This document shows positions 1-8,626 of a DNA stretch of 41,726 nucleotides, piece by piece. How positions within the stretch are numbered: the stretch's first letter is position 1; each line of letters starts with the position of its first letter. A program made the translations under genes and the position numbers. Source of the stretch: Anaerolineales bacterium (GTDB lineage: Bacteria > Chloroflexota > Anaerolineae > Anaerolineales > Villigracilaceae); assembly GCA_919902735.1 (NCBI GenBank), contig CAKKRM010000124.1, positions 1 to 41,726 of the forward strand. Direction: 5' to 3'. Under the pieces are notes generated by a model. It worked only from the letters and a program-made list of their open reading frames with translations, was not told where the DNA came from and did no database searches.

Positions 1-863
1 GTGCACGCCATCATCTTGTCTGAAAACTTTTCAATCTCCTCGGCGTTGAGCGTGTCTTCAAAAAAATTATCCTGGCTGTTACGTGTGCGGATCGCGCCGA
101 GTCGGTTGCTGACCTCATACAATAACGGCGTGCCGACTTTTCCAAGCACCTGCACGATCCTTGAACTCTTCAACTCTTCCTGTTGTTTGACCCGCAATGC
201 GCGCAAGGTATCTTTTTGTGCCACTTCAATCGCTTCACCGCCGCGCGCCGCGATGGCTTTGATATTCTTACTGCCCATGACCGCGCCCATGCCGCCGCGC
301 CCCGCCGCGTTCTTTTTGCCCGTCATGATCGCCGCCATGCGGACGAGATTTTCTCCCGATGGTCCGATCACAGCGGATACAGTCCCCGCCCCATGCCGCG
401 CTTTGAGTTGCTCCTGCGCTTCGATGATTCGCCTCCCCCAGAGTCCGTCCGCTGATAGGATGCTGATCTTTCCATCTTCAAGCAACAAATAAGATGGCTT
501 CTCTGCACGGCCTAAAATAACCAATCTTTCGAATCCTGCTTTACGCATGGCCGCCGCGAAAAAACCGCCGCAGTTTGAGTCACCCAGGATTCCGCTTTCA
601 GGCGAGCGCGCCGAGACGTTGAAACGCGCTGCATTGGGCGCGATGGTTCCCGTCAACAAGCCTGCGCCGATGATGAGCGGATTGCGCGGATCGAACGCGT
701 CAATATCACGCGGGCCGCCGTGCGCGCGCAGGTAATGACGCAGGTATGCCATGTTCATGCCGCGTCCGCCGAGATAGGCGCGCGTCAATTCAGCGGGCGC
801 GGAGGTGATATTGATTTCGCCGCTGGTGAGATTGATGATGGCAAGGGTCGATGTGTGTGTCAA
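1..863 (-). CDS. Aldehyde:ferredoxin oxidoreductase family protein, N-terminal part (cut by window edge)
   Basis: About 287 residues of an AOR-family enzyme are visible; the C-terminal half lies outside the window. Family marks are the N-terminal AYLGGRGMN segment, the GAGLLTGT segment and the GRGGMGAVMGSKNIKA segment, which belongs to the tungstopterin-binding domain. The frame reaches MMACT at the edge, about where the family's first [4Fe-4S] cysteines begin. The start is taken as TTG at 863, preceded by AGAGGA; no upstream ATG fits. Known members oxidise aldehydes to acids, or run in reverse, using a tungsten bis-pterin and ferredoxin. The gene follows a MoaD-like gene across a small palindromic repeat, a common pairing for tungsten enzymes. 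It does not look like BamB of class II benzoyl-CoA reductase, but the visible part cannot settle the substrate. Confidence 0.85.
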   Translation of the reverse strand, partial: MTHTSTLAIINLTSGEINITSAPAELTRAYLGGRGMNMAYLRHYLRAHGGPRDIDAFDPRNPLIIGAGLLTGTIAPNAARFNVSARSPESGILGDSNCGGFFAAAMRKAGFERLVILGRAEKPSYLLLEDGKISILSADGLWGRRIIEAQEQLKARHGAGTVSAVIGPSGENLVRMAAIMTGKKNAAGRGGMGAVMGSKNIKAIAARGGEAIEVAQKDTLRALRVKQQEELKSSRIVQVLGKVGTPLLYEVSNRLGAIRTRNSQDNFFEDTLNAEEIEKFSDKMMAC

Positions 864-880
864 ATATCCTCTATTTAACC

Positions 881-936
881 GTAGTAACGACTTTAGTCGT
901 TTTGAATGACAGGCAGGCGACTAAAGTCGCAACTAC
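881..936. repeat. Palindromic intergenic repeat (ACTTTAGTCG type)
   Basis: Two inverted arms containing CGACTTTAGTCG and CGACTAAAGTCG are separated by about 17 bases, flanked by GTAGT and ACTAC. It fills the gap between the moaD-like and aor genes. It is probably a dispersed, non-coding element; there is no U-tract to make it a classic terminator. Confidence 0.6.
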
Positions 937-939
937 ACG

Positions 940-1191
940 TCAACCGCCCGCAATGGGCCAGACGAGATGGACGCGCGCTCCATCCGTCAGCAAAGAGTCG
1001 TGAGGCGCTTCCACATCCCCGATGAAAATGTGGGGCGGGGTTTGATCGAACTCGATGCCGAGGCTGGGATACTGCTCCCGAAGCGCAACCAGCAAATCGT
1101 CGACGCGTGAAGCGGGGTTTATATCCATCCCCATTTCACGCAGACCCACCACGCGCCAGAACGGTTCCGCAAGCCTGACGTAAACTTTCAC
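940..1191 (-). CDS. MoaD/ThiS-family sulfur carrier protein
   Basis: A small ubiquitin-fold protein of about 83 residues starting MKVYVRLAEPFW and ending in WPIAGG. The C-terminal Gly-Gly is where MoaD/ThiS proteins are adenylated and thiocarboxylated, to donate sulfur to molybdopterin. The start is taken as GTG at 1191. It lies one base past the TGA of the upstream gene and is preceded by AAAGAG inside that gene's 3' end, so translation is probably coupled. A longer reading from an upstream ATG would add 16 residues unlike the family. Because the gene lies directly before an AOR gene, it probably serves tungstopterin synthesis for that enzyme rather than general cofactor supply. Confidence 0.8.
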   Translation of the reverse strand: MKVYVRLAEPFWRVVGLREMGMDINPASRVDDLLVALREQYPSLGIEFDQTPPHIFIGDVEAPHDSLLTDGARVHLVWPIAGG

Positions 1192-1192
1192 A

Positions 1193-2506
1193 TCAAACTC
1201 TTTCCCGCTTGCGCGAGAGTTCATGATCCAATTCTTCATCGGTAACTTCCTGGTTGGCCCTTATGCGGCGGCTCATCACGGTGACGATTCTTCTGACATC
1301 ATCATCCGAAAGCAGGCGATTGGAGCGTTTGGCGACTTCCAAAATTTTTGAGACATACGCGGGGTTTTCCTCGATCTTGTTTTTGCGCAGGAAGAAGCGC
1401 ACATTATGTTCGCCCGACAACGGTCCAATTTCAATGCTGTGTTCGCGCCCGACCATGCTGGATGGCACGCCGCAATACACGTGTTCCGCAAGCCAATCAT
1501 CGTTTTTGCTGAGGGCTTTTGCAATTGCCGCGGCGTGAACGCCTGTGGCAGTGCGGAAGGAATCCGCGCCGACGATGGGGTAGTTGAACGGAATAACCGC
1601 GCCGCATTTTTCGGCGATGACTTCGCAGTATTCGGGGAGTTTGGTGAGATCGCGGTTTGCCCAGCCAAGCAGATTAAGATTGACGAGCAGAAGCTCCATG
1701 GGCGTGTTGCCGCTGCGTTCGCCGATGCCCAGCCCGCAGGCGTGGACGCGATCCGCTCCCGCTTCGATTGCCGCGAGCGAATTGGTGATGTCGAGTCCGC
1801 GGTCTTTGTGACCATGCCAATCGATCCCGACGCTTGGATCAATTTCATCCACCACCTTTCGCAGGAAAGCGATTAAGGCGTGGACGCCATGCGGCGTGAT
1901 ATGCCCGACTGTATCCGCCGCGCAGATGCGATGCGCGCCCGCGCGGATGGCGGCGGTGTACACCTGACGCAGAGTATCAGGCTGGGTGCGGATCGTATCC
2001 TCGGTGACGAACATGACGGGGATGCCATGCTTCACCGCGAAACTTACGGCATCCTCGGTTTGCTTCAGCAGGAAGTTGACATCCCATCCTTCAACATACT
2101 GACGGATGGGGCTTGTGCCAAGGAAGACGGCGGCTTCGATGGGCACGCCGACATCCTCAGACACATCCACAATCGGGGCTATATCCGAAATGACGGAGCG
2201 CGCCGCACTTTGCGGTTGAATGAGCATTTTCTGTTTGACGATTTCCTTTGCCAGCACCGTGACGTGATATTTGAATTTTTCCCCTGCGCCGCACAAGCCC
2301 AAATCTGCCACATCAATTCCGAGATCGCTCATCAGGTAGAGCAGGTACACCTTGTCTTGAATTTCAGGCTGAATCACAGAAGGGGATTGCAAGCCGTCGC
2401 GCAGGGTTTCATCTGTGACCATGATGCGCTGTTTTGGTTTTTCGGGCGCGTCGACCAAATTCCAATCGTAGATCAATTCGTGGGTATCGTTCGGATTTGC
2501 AGACAT
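1193..2506 (-). CDS. DRE-TIM metallolyase, 2-isopropylmalate/homocitrate synthase-like
   Basis: A 437-residue protein of the HMGL-like TIM-barrel family. The metal-binding and catalytic signature TDETLRDGLQSP is near residue 31. The HGHKDRGLD motif supplies the metal-binding His-x-His, and GLGIGERSGNTP closes the barrel; the C-terminal region is extra. Family members join an acyl-CoA to a 2-oxo acid (LeuA, homocitrate and citramalate synthases) or run the reverse cleavage. The start ATG follows AAAGGAGT. It lies between a second 2-oxoacid:ferredoxin oxidoreductase pair upstream and moaD-aor downstream. It is therefore unlikely to be biosynthetic leuA and more likely acts on a 2-oxo acid or acyl-CoA in the same catabolic block. 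The substrate is not readable from sequence. Confidence 0.8.
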   Translation of the reverse strand: MSANPNDTHELIYDWNLVDAPEKPKQRIMVTDETLRDGLQSPSVIQPEIQDKVYLLYLMSDLGIDVADLGLCGAGEKFKYHVTVLAKEIVKQKMLIQPQSAARSVISDIAPIVDVSEDVGVPIEAAVFLGTSPIRQYVEGWDVNFLLKQTEDAVSFAVKHGIPVMFVTEDTIRTQPDTLRQVYTAAIRAGAHRICAADTVGHITPHGVHALIAFLRKVVDEIDPSVGIDWHGHKDRGLDITNSLAAIEAGADRVHACGLGIGERSGNTPMELLLVNLNLLGWANRDLTKLPEYCEVIAEKCGAVIPFNYPIVGADSFRTATGVHAAAIAKALSKNDDWLAEHVYCGVPSSMVGREHSIEIGPLSGEHNVRFFLRKNKIEENPAYVSKILEVAKRSNRLLSDDDVRRIVTVMSRRIRANQEVTDEELDHELSRKRERV

Positions 2507-2543
2507 GGTTTACTCCTTTGGCAAAATGATTCTCAACTAAAAT

Positions 2544-2595
2544 CGTCCCGAAGGTTGGTTAAGTCAATGTAGTTGACTTTCAAACCTTCGGGACG
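2544..2595. terminator. Long stem-loop between iorB and the HMGL-like gene
   Basis: CGTCCCGAAGGTT pairs with AACCTTCGGGACG, and an inner AAGTCAA/TTGACTT pair extends the structure. On the minus strand the stem is followed only by GATTTTAG, so it would be a weak terminator or a read-through attenuator. On the plus strand it is followed by a strong T-run. A half copy (GTCCCGAAGGTTTG) recurs near 41694, so it may instead be a dispersed element. Confidence 0.5.
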
Positions 2596-2604
2596 TTCTT
2601 TTTT

Positions 2605-3189
2605 TCAATTCATCATTTCCCTGCCAGCCTGAAATGCCTTCAAGTTGCCTTGCAAAAATCGAGCAGGGATGCGAAGTTTCAACGTCTTGTCCCAGATTTC
2701 CTGTGGGATGGGTAGAAGGGTGGACAATGTGCCGAGCAGAACGACATTCGCCATGCGACCATCGCCCAATTCGCGCGCTATCCTGGAAGCGGGAAGGGCG
2801 ATCACGCGCAGTCCCTTTGATTTCAAAAAGTCAATGGTTTCATGTGGATATATTTTTTCCGCGTTGGCGACCGAGCCGGGGATCAACTCATAATCGTTGA
2901 CTACTATCGTCCCATCTTTGACATTCACATAATGAGCGAAGCGCAAGGCTTCCAGTTTTTCCAAGCCGATCACTGCATGGGCCTCTCCCGGTGTGACGAT
3001 GGGCGAATGAACTTTATCCCCAAAGCGCACGTGGGTTTCCACGCTCCCGCCGCGTTGTGATACGCCGTGGACTTCGGTTTGTTTCGTATCGTATCCCGCG
3101 CTGACTGCGGCAAGCGATGTGAGTTCCGCGATCAACAACGATCCCTGGCCGCCGACTCCCGCGAACATTAAGCTGATCGTGGCGCTCAT
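2605..3189 (-). CDS. iorB: Indolepyruvate ferredoxin oxidoreductase, beta subunit (first copy)
   Basis: A 194-residue gamma-domain protein of the 2-oxoacid:ferredoxin oxidoreductase superfamily. It has the GVGGQGS segment at the N-terminus and the HGVSQRGGSVETHVR segment typical of IorB. The start ATG at 3189 overlaps the TGA of iorA by ATGA, showing tight coupling; a longer upstream reading lies inside iorA and is not used. With IorA it would decarboxylate an aryl-2-oxoacid to an aryl-acyl-CoA and reduce ferredoxin. It is clearly paralogous to the second pair at 31196-33755, but too divergent to be a recent duplicate. Confidence 0.9.
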   Translation of the reverse strand: MSATISLMFAGVGGQGSLLIAELTSLAAVSAGYDTKQTEVHGVSQRGGSVETHVRFGDKVHSPIVTPGEAHAVIGLEKLEALRFAHYVNVKDGTIVVNDYELIPGSVANAEKIYPHETIDFLKSKGLRVIALPASRIARELGDGRMANVVLLGTLSTLLPIPQEIWDKTLKLRIPARFLQGNLKAFQAGREMMN

Positions 3190-4928
3190 GCCATCACCTC
3201 TGCAAGTTTGATCGCGTCCGTCGGGCAGACTTGTGCGCAGACGGTGCAGGATGTGCATTCATTCGCGGCGATGACGGGGAAGTTTTGCGCGGTGCGTGTG
3301 ATGGCGGGACACCAAACCTTGAAACACGCATCACATTGCGTACACAATTCCTCCTCCACGATAAAGGGGATGACCTTCCGCCTCTTAATCTCTGGAAGTT
3401 GCTGGCACGGACCGCGAGCGATCACCACGGACGGTCCCTGGAATGCGATGGCGCGCCGCAGTGTGCTGACGATTTCCTTGCGCTGCCACGTATCCACCAC
3501 TTCAACGGAACCCACGCCCGTGGCGCGGCAAAAAGCTTCAAGGTCAAGTTTGGGCGCATCCTCTCCCAAAACATTTTTTCCCGAAGCGGGATTTTGTTGA
3601 CTTCCAGTCATGCCCGTTGCGGAGTTATCCAAGATCACGAGCGTAAGATGACTCTTGTTGTAGACCGCGTCAATCAGAGGGGGAATGCCTGCGTGGATGA
3701 AGGTTGAATCGCCGATGATCGCCACCGTGTCTTTGTGACCCGCCTGTTCCAACCCAACCGATACACCGATGCTGGAGCCCATGCTGAACGTGGTATGTTC
3801 GGCTTCGTAGGGAGGCAAAGCGCCCATGGTGTAACAACCGATGTCGCCCGATACGGTGACTTTCAACTGCTTCAACGCGGCGAAGACTGTGCGATGTCCA
3901 CAGCCGACGCACAACATCGGCGGGCGCGGGATGAGATTGACTTGTTCGGTAAAGGGTTTGGGAGGATCGCCAAGCCCAAGCGCTTTTCGCAAACGACCTG
4001 GCGAGTATTCGCCGATCACGCCGAACAATTCCTTGCCTTTGAGGTTGGTGATTCCCAAATTACGAATGTACTCTTCGATGAACGCTTCGCCTTCTTCGAT
4101 GACATAAACGGTTTGATATTGTGAACAAAATTCACGTAATAACTTCGCGGGCAGTGGGAAGGTCATTCCCAATCGTAAAACTCCCGCCTCAGGCATGACC
4201 TCTTTGACGTATTGATATGCGATTCCAGAAGTCACCACGCCGATGGAATTTTTAGTATGCTCAACGCGATTGAAGGAACATGTCTCCGCGTAATCCGTGA
4301 GAGCCGTCAGCGTTTTCTCAACTTCGGGTCGGCGCAGCAGGCGATAGATTGGGACAGAGAAGCGTTTCGCATCCGCGATGAATTCCTTCTGTTCGACATC
4401 CCTCCGCTCGCCGACTTCAACCAATCCCTTGTGATGCGCGAGACGCGTAGTGGTACGCAGCATGACAGGCGATTTAAATTGTTCGGATAATTCCAATCCT
4501 GCGATCATGAAGTCGTGGCATTCCTGCGCGTCGCTCGGCTCCAACACGGGGACTTTGCCAACGCGTGCAAGATAACGATTGTCCTGCTCGTTTTGCGATG
4601 AGTGCATACCAGGGTCATCTGCGGAGATGACGACAAAGCCGCCATTGGTGCCTGAGTATGGAAAGACCATAAACGCGTCTGCCGCGACATTCAAGCCGAC
4701 ATGCTTCATCGTGACCATCACGCGCAGTCCGCCGATGGCCGCGCCCATGCCTTCCTCGAACGCAACCTTTTCATTCGCCGACCAGCGCGGGTTGGTTTCA
4801 GGGAAGCGCATCGCAAGAGTTTCGATGATTTCGGTGCTGGGCGTGCCGGGATAACCCGAGACAAATTTCACCCCTGCTTCCCATGCCCCGCGGGCGATGG
4901 CTTCGTTGCCTAATAAAAATTCGCGCAT
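3186..4928 (-). CDS. iorA: Indolepyruvate ferredoxin oxidoreductase, alpha subunit (first copy)
   Basis: A 580-residue fused alpha/beta-type subunit. The N-terminal pyruvate:ferredoxin oxidoreductase domain contains GNEAIARGAWEAG and SGYPGTPSTEI. A central TPP-binding domain contains CVGCGHRT, GDIGCYTMG and the GDSTF...LDNSATGMTG metal/TPP segment. Two C-terminal [4Fe-4S] motifs follow, CTQCDACFKVWCP and CTSCTVCAQVCP. Known IorAB enzymes convert indolepyruvate or phenylpyruvate plus CoA to the arylacetyl-CoA, CO2 and reduced ferredoxin. The gene starts a block with iorB, an HMGL-like gene, moaD and aor, a set often linked to aromatic or branched amino acid breakdown. Reduced ferredoxin from here could feed the benzoyl-CoA reductase encoded upstream. 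Confidence 0.92.
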   Translation of the reverse strand: MREFLLGNEAIARGAWEAGVKFVSGYPGTPSTEIIETLAMRFPETNPRWSANEKVAFEEGMGAAIGGLRVMVTMKHVGLNVAADAFMVFPYSGTNGGFVVISADDPGMHSSQNEQDNRYLARVGKVPVLEPSDAQECHDFMIAGLELSEQFKSPVMLRTTTRLAHHKGLVEVGERRDVEQKEFIADAKRFSVPIYRLLRRPEVEKTLTALTDYAETCSFNRVEHTKNSIGVVTSGIAYQYVKEVMPEAGVLRLGMTFPLPAKLLREFCSQYQTVYVIEEGEAFIEEYIRNLGITNLKGKELFGVIGEYSPGRLRKALGLGDPPKPFTEQVNLIPRPPMLCVGCGHRTVFAALKQLKVTVSGDIGCYTMGALPPYEAEHTTFSMGSSIGVSVGLEQAGHKDTVAIIGDSTFIHAGIPPLIDAVYNKSHLTLVILDNSATGMTGSQQNPASGKNVLGEDAPKLDLEAFCRATGVGSVEVVDTWQRKEIVSTLRRAIAFQGPSVVIARGPCQQLPEIKRRKVIPFIVEEELCTQCDACFKVWCPAITRTAQNFPVIAANECTSCTVCAQVCPTDAIKLAEVMA

Positions 4929-4961
4929 GAGGCCTCCGTATTTAGTGTTACGTGTTGCGTG

Positions 4962-5816
4962 TTACGTGATTTTCAAAACACGCGTTGCGTTTTCATACAG
5001 AATTGCTTGCTTTGCTTTTTCCGAAATTGGCAAAGCCCTGATCGCATCGGGATTGCGCCGCAAATCTGGATTGCCAGGCCAGTCAGAACCATAAACAACT
5101 TTATCGGCAATATCTTCAAGGCGCGGAAAATATTCCAATAAATTCTTGGCAGGCAAGCCCGAAACTTCCATGTAAACGTTCGCGTGCCGCCGCGCCATCC
5201 AAAAGGCCTGCTCATACCAGAATGGTCTGCCCGAGTGAGCCATCAAAATATTCAGTTTTGGAAAATCAATCGCCACATCATCCAGCAACAGCGGGTCGCC
5301 ATACTTGATGCGCGCGCCTTTGAAGACCGACGATCCCGTATGCACCATCATGGGCAAGCCGAGTTCCTGCGCCTTTGCATATAACGGATACATGCGCGGG
5401 TCGTTGACATAATGATGCTGGTAGGTTGGATACACTTTGATGCCGCGGAAATCGAATTCTTTTACGAGCCTCTCGAGTTCGGCGGCAAGATCATTGACGA
5501 TGAATGGATTGATGCTGGCGAATGGCAGCACGCGTCCACGCGGACCTGAGGCAGGGTCGGCGATCCTGTTGGCTTCCGCGCAGAATTTGCCGACGTAATC
5601 GTTGTCCGCGGTTCCGGTTGTGATCGGCGAGACTTCCGCAAGCCCGACAGCCCAATCGATATCGTTTTCCTGTAAATATTGGCGAATGCCTTGAGGAGTA
5701 AGTACCTTTTCGATGAATTCATCAAAATCTCCTTTGAAATTGGAACGCGTCCAATCCATGACCCAGGGAAGTTCATGTTCGGGGCGGCTGAGGTGGATGT
5801 GGAAGTCTATGATCAT
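4962..5816 (-). CDS. Amidohydrolase 2 family TIM-barrel hydrolase/decarboxylase
   Basis: A 284-residue metal-dependent barrel protein. Motifs are DFHIH at the N-terminus (metal ligands), a conserved Lys-containing KVYPTYQHH strand, MVHTG, LMAHSGRPFW and the C-terminal GSDWPGNPD with the catalytic Asp. This is the layout of the amidohydrolase-2 group, which includes ACMSD-type decarboxylases, lactonases and hydratases. It follows had by 77 bases and precedes iorA, all on the same strand, so it may act on an aromatic or alicyclic carboxylate in the same pathway. The reaction cannot be assigned from sequence. Confidence 0.75.
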   Translation of the reverse strand: MIIDFHIHLSRPEHELPWVMDWTRSNFKGDFDEFIEKVLTPQGIRQYLQENDIDWAVGLAEVSPITTGTADNDYVGKFCAEANRIADPASGPRGRVLPFASINPFIVNDLAAELERLVKEFDFRGIKVYPTYQHHYVNDPRMYPLYAKAQELGLPMMVHTGSSVFKGARIKYGDPLLLDDVAIDFPKLNILMAHSGRPFWYEQAFWMARRHANVYMEVSGLPAKNLLEYFPRLEDIADKVVYGSDWPGNPDLRRNPDAIRALPISEKAKQAILYENATRVLKIT

Positions 5817-5817
5817 T

Positions 5818-5892
5818 GTCAGTTATCAGTGTTCAGTTATCAGTGTTCAGTGGCAGGTGTTGGTTACTGGTCACTGATTACTGATCACTGGC
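5818..5892. repeat. Short repeat rich in CAGTTATCAGTGTT / ACTGATTACTGATCACTG
   Basis: Two direct copies of CAGTTATCAGTGTT are followed by an inverted CACTGATTACTGATCACTG section, filling the gap between had and the amidohydrolase gene. A related piece (TTACTGATTACTG) occurs at 40253-40265. It is a dispersed intergenic repeat of the type common in Anaerolineae; no gene is seen in it. Confidence 0.6.
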
Positions 5893-5893
5893 T

Positions 5894-6916
5894 TTACGGC
5901 ACAATCACCGAGCGGATACCTTCGCCGCTTCGCAGCGTATCGAATGCGGCGTTGATATCGTTCAACGGGAATTGCGCGGTGACAAGTTCCTTCACTTTGA
6001 TCTTGCCCTGCCGCGCCAGTTCCAACACGCGCGGATAATCCACTGCACGGCAGCCAAGCGACCCGATAATTTCCATTTCACGGTACATGACTCGCCCTGT
6101 ATCGAGGGTCATTGGTTTGTCGGTGAAGCCGACCACCACGAACCTCCCGCCTGTGCGAATGCAGGAGAAGGCTTGCGCCTGAGTTGCGGGATTGCCAATG
6201 GCTTCAAAGCCGATGTCTGCTCCGCCGCCCGTCAACTTGCGGACTTCCTTATCCACGCGCTCGACGTTCTTGGCATTGATCGTGGCCTGCGCGCCGAGTT
6301 TCTTCGCCCATTCCAATTTTGAATCAACCACGTCGATTGCGATGACTTTCGCTCCAACCGCCGCCGCAACCTGCACCAGATTCAATCCAATGCCTCCACA
6401 CCCGAAGACAATGACCGAATCGCCAGGCTTTACCTGTCCGCGATTGACGACTGCATGATAGGGCGTTGTCACCGCGTCCGCGATAATGGAACTTTCAATT
6501 AATGGGAGTTCATCGGACAACGCGATGATATCCTTGGCGGGCGCGAGCATGTACTCCGCGTAGCCGCCGTCCACGTTGTTGCCGAACATCACCATCTTCT
6601 CGCAGATGTTTTCACGTCCCGTGCGGCACATGGCGCATTGTCCGCAACCGTAAACGGCGGGAAGCAGAACGCGCGCGCCTTCCTTCCATTGTGAGACTCC
6701 TGCGCCCAAGCCTGCCACTGTGCCTGAGACTTCATGTCCCAGTACGAGAGGAGGCTTCTTGAAAGTTGGCACCCCATGATCTATGTAATGCAGGTCGGTG
6801 TGACAGACTCCGCAGCCTGCCACTTTAACGAGAACTTCGCCCTCGCTGGGAGTCGGGGTTGGGATATCTTCCACTGCCAATAACTGGGTAGGGGCATGAA
6901 AAACAGCGGCTTTCAT
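5894..6916 (-). CDS. had: Zinc-type alcohol dehydrogenase, likely 6-hydroxycyclohex-1-ene-1-carbonyl-CoA dehydrogenase
   Basis: A 340-residue medium-chain dehydrogenase. C38 in GCGVCHTD and H61 in GHEVSG are the catalytic zinc ligands. C91, C94, C97 and C105 form the structural zinc lobe. GCGGIGLN is the NAD-binding glycine motif. The family alone would only say alcohol dehydrogenase. The presence of Dch and Oah homologues and a class I benzoyl-CoA reductase in the same block points to Had, which oxidises 6-hydroxycyclohex-1-ene-1-carbonyl-CoA with NAD. The start at 6916 overlaps the thioesterase stop by ATGA; a longer reading would run into that gene. Confidence 0.82.
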   Translation of the reverse strand: MKAAVFHAPTQLLAVEDIPTPTPSEGEVLVKVAGCGVCHTDLHYIDHGVPTFKKPPLVLGHEVSGTVAGLGAGVSQWKEGARVLLPAVYGCGQCAMCRTGRENICEKMVMFGNNVDGGYAEYMLAPAKDIIALSDELPLIESSIIADAVTTPYHAVVNRGQVKPGDSVIVFGCGGIGLNLVQVAAAVGAKVIAIDVVDSKLEWAKKLGAQATINAKNVERVDKEVRKLTGGGADIGFEAIGNPATQAQAFSCIRTGGRFVVVGFTDKPMTLDTGRVMYREMEIIGSLGCRAVDYPRVLELARQGKIKVKELVTAQFPLNDINAAFDTLRSGEGIRSVIVP

Positions 6917-7332
6917 TTTAGTTTTTCCTCCAAAGCCTGACGGAAATGATCGGGGACATGCATTTTCTTGAATGTCTCGCGGTCTGCGATCACGACCGTG
7001 ATCTCGCCGTTTGCCGTCAGGCAATTTTTAGTTTCGTTGAAAATTTGAAAGTCAAAACGCACGCTGGAATTACCGATCTTCCCCGGGCAACAGTGAATAC
7101 GTAGGGCGTCGTCAAAATGCGCGGGCGCCTTGTACGATGCGTGCGAGTCTACATAGAGCATATCTATATTTTCATCGAGCATACGCTGGTAACTAAAACC
7201 AACGGAGCGCAGGTATTCGATCAAGCCGACGTCGAAGTAATTAAGATACTGCGCGAAGTTCACATGTCCCTGCGCGTCGGTTTCGTTGAAGCGCACTTTG
7301 ATGGTTGTGGAAAATGGATAAGGGTCGGTCAT
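6913..7332 (-). CDS. Hotdog-fold acyl-CoA thioesterase (4-hydroxybenzoyl-CoA thioesterase family)
   Basis: A 139-residue YbgC/FcbC-type hotdog protein. [21 protein letters not shown] contains the family's catalytic Asp (D19) and the loop before the long helix. It overlaps had by four bases and follows the thiolase gene after a repeat. In a benzoyl-CoA or indole pathway it could release CoA from dead-end thioesters, or free indoleacetate from indoleacetyl-CoA before ring hydroxylation. The true substrate is not visible. Confidence 0.82.
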   Translation of the reverse strand: MTDPYPFSTTIKVRFNETDAQGHVNFAQYLNYFDVGLIEYLRSVGFSYQRMLDENIDMLYVDSHASYKAPAHFDDALRIHCCPGKIGNSSVRFDFQIFNETKNCLTANGEITVVIADRETFKKMHVPDHFRQALEEKLK

Positions 7333-7347
7333 GGTTTATTGGTTCTT

Positions 7348-7409
7348 GCCACAGAGGTCACAGAGATCACTGAGAAAACCTTTTAAGAATCTCTGTGGAC
7401 TCTGTGGCT
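7348..7409. repeat. CCACAGAG inverted repeat
   Basis: CCACAGAGGTCACAGAG at the left faces CTCTGTGGACTCTGTGG at the right, with about 27 bases between. It lies in the gap between the thiolase and thioesterase genes and looks like another small dispersed palindrome. No coding sequence is seen here. Confidence 0.55.
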
Positions 7410-7422
7410 AAATCTCTTTTGG

Positions 7423-8625
7423 TTAACTTGCGCGGACTTCCAGCACGATGGCCGCGGCAGTATCGCCCGCCGCACAGCCTGTGAATAGCCCATAGCCGCC
7501 GCCGAGCATGACCAGTTCTTCGATCATCTCGATGACGAGTCTCATACCTGTCGGTCCCTGCGGATGCCCCCAGATGAGCGACGATCCGTAGTTGTTCATC
7601 TTATCCAAGCCGATGCCAAACTCGCGGCTGAGGAAAATGTCGTTCAGGGCAAACGGGTTATGCGTCTTGATGGCTTTGATGTCTTTTATGTCAACGCCCG
7701 ATTGCGCCAGCGCTCCGCGCACAGCGGGAACGTTTGCCTTGGGCATGAATCCTTTTGCGGTGCGTCCTTCAGCGAACGACAAGATTTGAATCTCGATCTT
7801 TGAATCTTTGCTGAGTTCGCGCGCTTTCTCCTGTGTCGTGACGATCATGCCCGCGTTGCCATCCGCGGGGAAGGTTTGCCCGCCGAATGTGACCGTGCCA
7901 TCGGGCATAACAGGTTTGAGTTTCGCCAATCCTTCCACAGTGGATGGGAAAATGCCTTCATCGTCTGTGACGGTCGCGATGACTTTTTTCCCGCTTGGAT
8001 TAACTTCCACAGGTGTCATGTAAAGTTTATGAAATGCCGCGTCGTTTTCGAGCGCCTTCTGATATTGAGCGTAACGCATTAACACAACTTCATGCTGTTC
8101 GGTGGTGGTGATGACCGATTCTTTTGCAACGTTCTCGGCTGTTTGCAACATGGTGTTGCCCACAAAGGGATCGCGGTTGAAGTTATCCCAAACCCAATCT
8201 TCCGCGTCGCCGCGTCCGCCGGGGTTGTTCGGATTTGGATAAAGCAGATGAGGTCCGTTGGAGGTTCGATCCGCGGTGATGCAAAGGATGGAGTCGCTGC
8301 TCCCCGTTTCCACAGATTGAGTCGCGCTGCCGATCACTCGCGCGGATGTGGCGCAAGCCTGCGAGAAAACGGGCCCCGTCGCGCCTTCCGCGCCGATCAT
8401 ACCAGCCAGCCACGGCGCGCCGTAAAACGATTGCGCTGCGGGGATGGTCATGCCGAGATATACATTGCTGAACGTCTTGGGCGAGATGTTTCTCGCTTCC
8501 AGCGCTTTGCGCGCCACATCCGCTGCGAATTTGATTGTGTGCAAATTGGCAAAACTTCCCTGCCAGCGGGCGAAGGGTGAACACCAATATCCGCCATAAG
8601 GGATGAATGTCTTTGTGTATGCCAT
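7423..8625 (-). CDS. Thiolase (3-oxoacyl-CoA thiolase family)
   Basis: A 400-residue thiolase. The nucleophilic Cys lies in SQACATSARV, the His in THNPFALND, and the second Cys in GLFTGCAAGD. It is of the SCP-x/acetyl-CoA acetyltransferase-like type, which includes thiolases of anaerobic aromatic pathways. The start ATG at 8625 lies one base after the TAG of the SDR gene, so the two are co-translated; longer readings overlap the SDR gene. Its neighbours suggest two possible jobs: cleaving 2-aminobenzoylacetyl-CoA to 2-aminobenzoyl-CoA plus acetyl-CoA, or beta-oxidising the C7 dicarboxyl-CoA made by Oah. It could do both. Confidence 0.88.
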   Translation of the reverse strand: MAYTKTFIPYGGYWCSPFARWQGSFANLHTIKFAADVARKALEARNISPKTFSNVYLGMTIPAAQSFYGAPWLAGMIGAEGATGPVFSQACATSARVIGSATQSVETGSSDSILCITADRTSNGPHLLYPNPNNPGGRGDAEDWVWDNFNRDPFVGNTMLQTAENVAKESVITTTEQHEVVLMRYAQYQKALENDAAFHKLYMTPVEVNPSGKKVIATVTDDEGIFPSTVEGLAKLKPVMPDGTVTFGGQTFPADGNAGMIVTTQEKARELSKDSKIEIQILSFAEGRTAKGFMPKANVPAVRGALAQSGVDIKDIKAIKTHNPFALNDIFLSREFGIGLDKMNNYGSSLIWGHPQGPTGMRLVIEMIEELVMLGGGYGLFTGCAAGDTAAAIVLEVRAS

Positions 8626-8626
8626 G

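Noticed and set aside
1-492. Long plus-strand open frames opposite the catabolic genes, such as 1-492, 8603-9391, 19771-20445 and 21559-22056.
   Set aside because: They lie antisense to well-supported minus-strand enzymes, show no family motifs, and are typical shadows of high-GC third positions.
1-863. Class II benzoyl-CoA reductase subunit BamB.
   Set aside because: The visible AOR segments match general aldehyde oxidoreductases. No bamC-I genes are present, and a class I reductase is already encoded.
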